Shown piece by piece: positions 60,185 through 64,000 of a DNA stretch of 64,000 nt. The notes beneath the pieces are model-generated. The model worked only from the letters and a program-made list of their open reading frames with translations. It was not told where the DNA came from and ran no database searches. Numbering within the stretch: the stretch's first letter is position 1; each line of letters opens with the position of its first letter. This stretch comes from Bacteroidota bacterium. GTDB lineage: Bacteria; Bacteroidota; Bacteroidia; Flavobacteriales; Weeksellaceae. A program made the position numbers and the translations under genes. Where the stretch lies: NCBI GenBank assembly GCA_023423715.1, contig JAFAFC010000034.1:1-64000 (forward strand), written 5' to 3'.

Positions 60185-63100
60185 ATGGTTACAGCGCATC
60201 CTTACATAGCAATCAATGCATCAGCTGGTTCGGGAAAAACCTATACTTTGGTGCAGCGAATTTTATTAATTTGTCTAAGCAAACCGCATCAGCATGATGC
60301 CATTCAGCATATTTTAGCTTTGACATTTACCAATAAGGCGGCGAATGAAATGAAAGCTCGAATCTTAGATTGGTTGAAAGCATTTACGAAGAAAGATTAC
60401 GAGCAAAGTCAAGATTTAAAGGGCGTTCAAAGTGAATTAAAGTCATTAGGGATAAACGTATCGATTGCTGAACTTCATGAGCGTTCACAAAAAGTTCTGG
60501 ATTATATTCTGCATCATTATTCTACGTTGAATATTAGCACCATCGATAAATTCAACTCAAAGTTGGTGCGAAATTTCTCTTACGAACTTGGACTTCCACA
60601 TCAGTTTTCCATTGAAATTAACAATGAACCTTTTCTTTTGGAAGCTGTAGATCGTGTTTTAAATGAAATTGGTGAAGAAAATCCTATTTCGGACGCTTTT
60701 ATGGATTTAGTGGAATATAATTTGGAAAATGATGAAAAAGCGAATGTTAGTCAAACCCTTTATCACAAAGCAAAAAACCTAGCAAACGACGTTCATTATC
60801 ATGAATTGCAGAAGAATCAAAATTTCAATTGGCCCGCCTATGAAGAGTATAAAAATCAGATTCGGAAACGGATTACTGAATTAAAAAAAGAAAATCTTGA
60901 ACTTGCGAAACAAGCCTTAGAGCTGATCCAAAACAACGGTGTATCCATCGACGATTTTCATGGAAAGAGCAATGGATTGGGTGCTTTTTTCCATTCCTAT
61001 CAAGCATTTGCTATGGGAACTAAAGGTTTTCCATTTCCTGGAGACGAAGAAAAAAAACTAGAAACCTTCCGAAAAGGAAGCGCCAGTAAAGATGTTTCTG
61101 TTCAAAACTCGGTTGCTGCTCTTGTTGAGCCGTTACTTGAATTTCGCACTAAAATAATACAAAACTATATTGATCAAATAAAAGCGGAGAAGATTTTAAA
61201 AGAACTTTTGCCATTTAAGTTCAATAAAGAAATTCAAGATCAATTGCAGCTTATTGAAGATGAAAACGACTTGGTTTTACTTTCCAGATTCAATATTTTG
61301 ATTAATGAGAATCTGAAAAACGAACCTTCCGATTTCATTTATGAAAAAATTGGAACTCGATTTCAGCATTTCTTTATTGACGAATTTCAGGACACATCGC
61401 AAATGCAGTGGAACAATATTATTCCGCTAAAAGACAACACGGTTTCCTCAGAAAATAGCTCGTTTACCTTGGTTGGTGATCCGAAGCAAAGTATTTATCG
61501 ATTCCGCGGAGGCGACAGCGAAATTATGTTGAATATCCTCAGTGGAAAAGAAGAAAGTTTACTCCAAGCCCAAGTCGAAAACCTCAGCAATAACTGGCGA
61601 AGCTCTAAAAATATCGTTGATTTCAACAACGAACTTTATCAATATGTTTCTCAAAATCTAAAAGAAGAACATCAAAATTTATTTGGTGTTCTGGGAATTC
61701 AAAATTCAGTAAAAACACATCCTGGACGTGTAAAAATCAATCTTTCGGAGTACGATAAAAAAGCAGATCCGTATTTTGAAAATGCGAGCATCCAAATGTT
61801 TGAAGACATTCAAGAATGCATCAATAATGGATTTTCGCTTTCGGACATCACGATAATTTGTAGAAAAGGTAAAGAAATCAAACGCTTTTCATCTTTGCTA
61901 GGTCAAAAAGATATCGAATATCAAGGAAAAACGCAGAAAATAAAATGCATATCTGAAAAAGGATTGACTTTAGAAATTTCCAAAACCCTAAAAGCTTTAA
62001 TCGAGTTTTTGCAATGGAAATTAGAACCTGGAAATCTGCAATACGCCACTCGATTTTTGTATCATTTAAATGATTTGGGAAGAATTAAAATGCGCAACTT
62101 CACGGAAGAAGTTAGCGTTCTATTTGAATCTCGAAATACAGAAACTATTCAAAAAGCGATAGAAAATCAATTTCAATTAAAATTGGATTTAGGAGACAGT
62201 CCACAATTGAATTTGTACAATTATATAGAATATTTTCTTCAAGAATTTTCGGTTCCGACTCTTGAAACCGATTATTTATTGAATTTTCTAGAAGTCGTTT
62301 TTGGATTTACCCAAAATGCGGGAGCCACTTTGAAAGACTTCCTTAAATTCTGGGAAGAAGAAGCCAAAGATATTTCCGTTCAAGCCAGTGAAAACATTGA
62401 TGCCATCAATATGATGACCATTCATTCGGCAAAAGGATTGGAATTCCCTGTGGTATTTCTACCGATGACCAACGAGCAGAAAGATTCTAGATTCAGCAAT
62501 TGGTTTGATTTGGAAGAAGATGCTTTAAAAACGATTAACCTCAGCAATTTTGAATCTTTGTTGGCTACATACGATCCAAAAATTCAAGAATTCAACGAAA
62601 AAAATACGTACAAAAACACGATTGATCGACTTTGCGTGAGTTATGTTGCAACGACAAGACCTGTGGAACAGTTGTTTTTATATTTGCAAAAGCCTTCTGA
62701 TAAAGGAAAAGCGAATGAAATCTACGATTTCATTCAACACAAAGTAGGAAATCTGGCTAGTGAAACATCATTTGATTTGTACCCAACGACTCCCGAAGAT
62801 CTAAAAAAACAAGCGAAAAAAGAGGCGAAAAAGCAGAACAGTTGGAAAATTGAACGCCTTTCGCAAAACGAAAAACATTTAGACAATATTCGAATTGCAA
62901 CGCCGTCGAAAAACTATCAAAAGACTGTTGATCATGTTAAAGAAGGAATATTTGTACACGAAATCTTATCCAAAATAAAATATCCAGAGGATTTAGATCG
63001 TGTTATAACGACATATGTTCTCAACGGGATTTTTAGTTCAGAGGAATGTATCAAAATTTCCGATAAGATAAAAAGCATTTTCATCAATCCGGAATACGCG

Positions 63101-63343
63101 CATTATTTTGACAAGGCAAACACCGTTTTTACGGAGAAAGACATGATGATTTCTACTCAAGGAGAAACAAAAATTTTTCGTCCCGATCGCTTAATTGAAA
63201 CCCCAAAAGGATGGATTATTGTGGATTATAAGACTGGAGAAGAAAACCCTGAGAAACATGAAGCCCAGTTAGATCAATATCAAGCGATTCTTGAAAAAAT
63301 GGGTAAAACCGTCATTGAAAAGAAAATCATTTATATTCGATAA
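60185..63343 (+). CDS. AddA/RecB-like UvrD-family helicase-nuclease
   Basis: The 1052-residue DNA repair enzyme has UvrD-type helicase motifs: Walker A ASAGSGKT (about 13-20), LTFTNKAANEM, Walker B FIDEFQDTS, VGDPKQSIYRFRGGD, NNWRSS, TIHSAKGLEFPVV and YVATTRP. The C-terminal PD-(D/E)XK nuclease shows PDRLIET, VDYKTG and QLDQYQAIL. Such enzymes process double-strand breaks for RecA with an AddB-like partner. No AddB gene is adjacent; the upstream gene is the divergent rpsU. It may lie elsewhere. The gene is monocistronic and ends at a bidirectional terminator. Confidence 0.92.
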   Translation: MVTAHPYIAINASAGSGKTYTLVQRILLICLSKPHQHDAIQHILALTFTNKAANEMKARILDWLKAFTKKDYEQSQDLKGVQSELKSLGINVSIAELHERSQKVLDYILHHYSTLNISTIDKFNSKLVRNFSYELGLPHQFSIEINNEPFLLEAVDRVLNEIGEENPISDAFMDLVEYNLENDEKANVSQTLYHKAKNLANDVHYHELQKNQNFNWPAYEEYKNQIRKRITELKKENLELAKQALELIQNNGVSIDDFHGKSNGLGAFFHSYQAFAMGTKGFPFPGDEEKKLETFRKGSASKDVSVQNSVAALVEPLLEFRTKIIQNYIDQIKAEKILKELLPFKFNKEIQDQLQLIEDENDLVLLSRFNILINENLKNEPSDFIYEKIGTRFQHFFIDEFQDTSQMQWNNIIPLKDNTVSSENSSFTLVGDPKQSIYRFRGGDSEIMLNILSGKEESLLQAQVENLSNNWRSSKNIVDFNNELYQYVSQNLKEEHQNLFGVLGIQNSVKTHPGRVKINLSEYDKKADPYFENASIQMFEDIQECINNGFSLSDITIICRKGKEIKRFSSLLGQKDIEYQGKTQKIKCISEKGLTLEISKTLKALIEFLQWKLEPGNLQYATRFLYHLNDLGRIKMRNFTEEVSVLFESRNTETIQKAIENQFQLKLDLGDSPQLNLYNYIEYFLQEFSVPTLETDYLLNFLEVVFGFTQNAGATLKDFLKFWEEEAKDISVQASENIDAINMMTIHSAKGLEFPVVFLPMTNEQKDSRFSNWFDLEEDALKTINLSNFESLLATYDPKIQEFNEKNTYKNTIDRLCVSYVATTRPVEQLFLYLQKPSDKGKANEIYDFIQHKVGNLASETSFDLYPTTPEDLKKQAKKEAKKQNSWKIERLSQNEKHLDNIRIATPSKNYQKTVDHVKEGIFVHEILSKIKYPEDLDRVITTYVLNGIFSSEECIKISDKIKSIFINPEYAHYFDKANTVFTEKDMMISTQGETKIFRPDRLIETPKGWIIVDYKTGEENPEKHEAQLDQYQAILEKMGKTVIEKKIIYIR

Positions 63344-63373
63344 AAAAAGCCGACGATCGTCGGCTTTTTCTTT
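63342..63373. terminator. Bidirectional terminator
   Basis: A 10-bp stem (63345-63354 with 63359-63368) with GATC loop, A run to the left and T run to the right, between convergent genes. Confidence 0.9.
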
Positions 63374-63387
63374 TCTTATTTCGTTTT

Positions 63388-64000
63388 TTATTTCTTTTTT
63401 ACTGCGGTAACTACTTGACCTTCGAGTTTTGTAATGTTATCAAAAATTTGCTTGAACGCCGGATAGTATTCTTTCGGAAATGTATAATCTCCAATTGTTA
63501 CTTTCGTTTCTAGAGTCAACTTATTCCCTTCCAATGTTGGAATGTAAGAATATTGAATAGAATCGTCGTCCGTTCTGAATTTTTTGGGTGCAGGAACGTT
63601 TTCAAAAACATAACCATCCGGCAAAACGATTTCCACTTTTTTTACTTTTTCATTCGCTGTAAAAAAATCAATTGGTGCTCTTCGCGCATCAGTTTGACTA
63701 AAATCATGATTTTTAGCATATAAAAACAAAAGTGGATTAAAAGCTAATTTATTTCCAATTGCATCCACAAATGAATCCGAATTGAAATTCAAAGTTGTTT
63801 CAAAATCACCATCTTCACGAAGTTTGCTGTTAATGTCTGAAAGCGCAAATTTGTATTTTTCCTTATACAATTTCACATGATCTTCCTTACCATCGTTATA
63901 CATTTCGTTCACCATGTTTGCATAGAGGTTGGTGTCTCTATCCGAAAATTTACCCGAGAAAGTACCGTCTGGAAGCAATTGCGCATTCACGTTGAGATAG
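63388..64000 (-). CDS. C-terminal part of transglutaminase/DUF3857-type protein (partial)
   Basis: The frame is open through the window edge (no stop codon between 63990 and 64000), so at least 204 C-terminal residues of a longer protein are seen. The beta-rich segments VEIVLPDGYVFENVPAPKKF, KLTLETKVTIGDYTFPKEYY and FDNITKLEGQVV resemble the C-terminal domain of exported DUF3857/transglutaminase-like Bacteroidota proteins. The catalytic part, if present, is outside the window. The function is unknown. Confidence 0.7.
   Translation of the reverse strand, partial: YLNVNAQLLPDGTFSGKFSDRDTNLYANMVNEMYNDGKEDHVKLYKEKYKFALSDINSKLREDGDFETTLNFNSDSFVDAIGNKLAFNPLLFLYAKNHDFSQTDARRAPIDFFTANEKVKKVEIVLPDGYVFENVPAPKKFRTDDDSIQYSYIPTLEGNKLTLETKVTIGDYTFPKEYYPAFKQIFDNITKLEGQVVTAVKKK

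Overview
The window is AT-rich chromosomal DNA from a member of the Bacteroidota, most likely a Flavobacteriales species close to Chryseobacterium (Weeksellaceae). The evidence is Bacteroidota-type promoters (TTTG about 19 bases upstream of TAnnTTTG), weak Shine-Dalgarno sites, a type IX secretion sorting domain, a TonB receptor with a carboxypeptidase-regulatory-like N-terminus, and the order rpsU-xer-hpf-tRNAs-tuf-secE-nusG. There are no rRNA genes, CRISPR arrays or complete insertion sequences.

Layout. 1-5 kb: trigger factor (tig) and a three-gene, probably metal-related, TonB receptor operon. 5-7 kb: glycolytic pfkA-gapA. 7-14 kb: secreted and envelope genes (outer-membrane protein, type IX secreted protein, nucleotide pyrophosphatase family enzyme), a cytoplasmic alpha-amylase, and a YHS protein / SCO1 / exported superoxide dismutase operon. 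14-23 kb: a DUF3467 gene, rpoC and rpoB. 23-48 kb: a surface-protein island. 48-51 kb: rplL, rplJ, rplA, rplK. 51-55 kb: a second, smaller surface-protein island plus a dehydrogenase. 55-60 kb: nusG, secE, tRNA-Trp, tuf, four tRNAs, hpf, a Xer recombinase and rpsU. 60-64 kb: an AddA/RecB-like helicase-nuclease and the end of a transglutaminase-type protein.

The main result is that the usually continuous tuf-secE-nusG-rplKAJL-rpoBC block is opened at two joints, nusG|rplK and rplL|rpoB. Both openings hold genes for exported fibre-like proteins together with LuxR-type regulators. The larger opening (about 25.8 kb) holds four cassettes. Each is a giant exported protein (795-2091 aa) with a conserved ~95-residue C-terminal module, followed 22-27 bases later by a 174-186 aa exported partner that ends in FWKP and looks like two copies of the same module. 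Two cassettes also start with a small Lys-rich exported protein ending in R-P-P-P. In transcription order the island reads doublet D, triplet C, doublet B, then an oppositely oriented histidine kinase/response regulator pair, then triplet A. This looks like a tandem duplication of a five-gene module.

An 18-base element, identical at 17 positions, lies upstream of both triplets, and a weaker third copy lies between the two islands. A 14-A homopolymer sits just upstream of giant B and could make it phase variable. The likely reading, which is inference, is an environmentally regulated surface adhesin or fibre system lodged inside the core translation/transcription cluster. Its function is not shown by the sequence.
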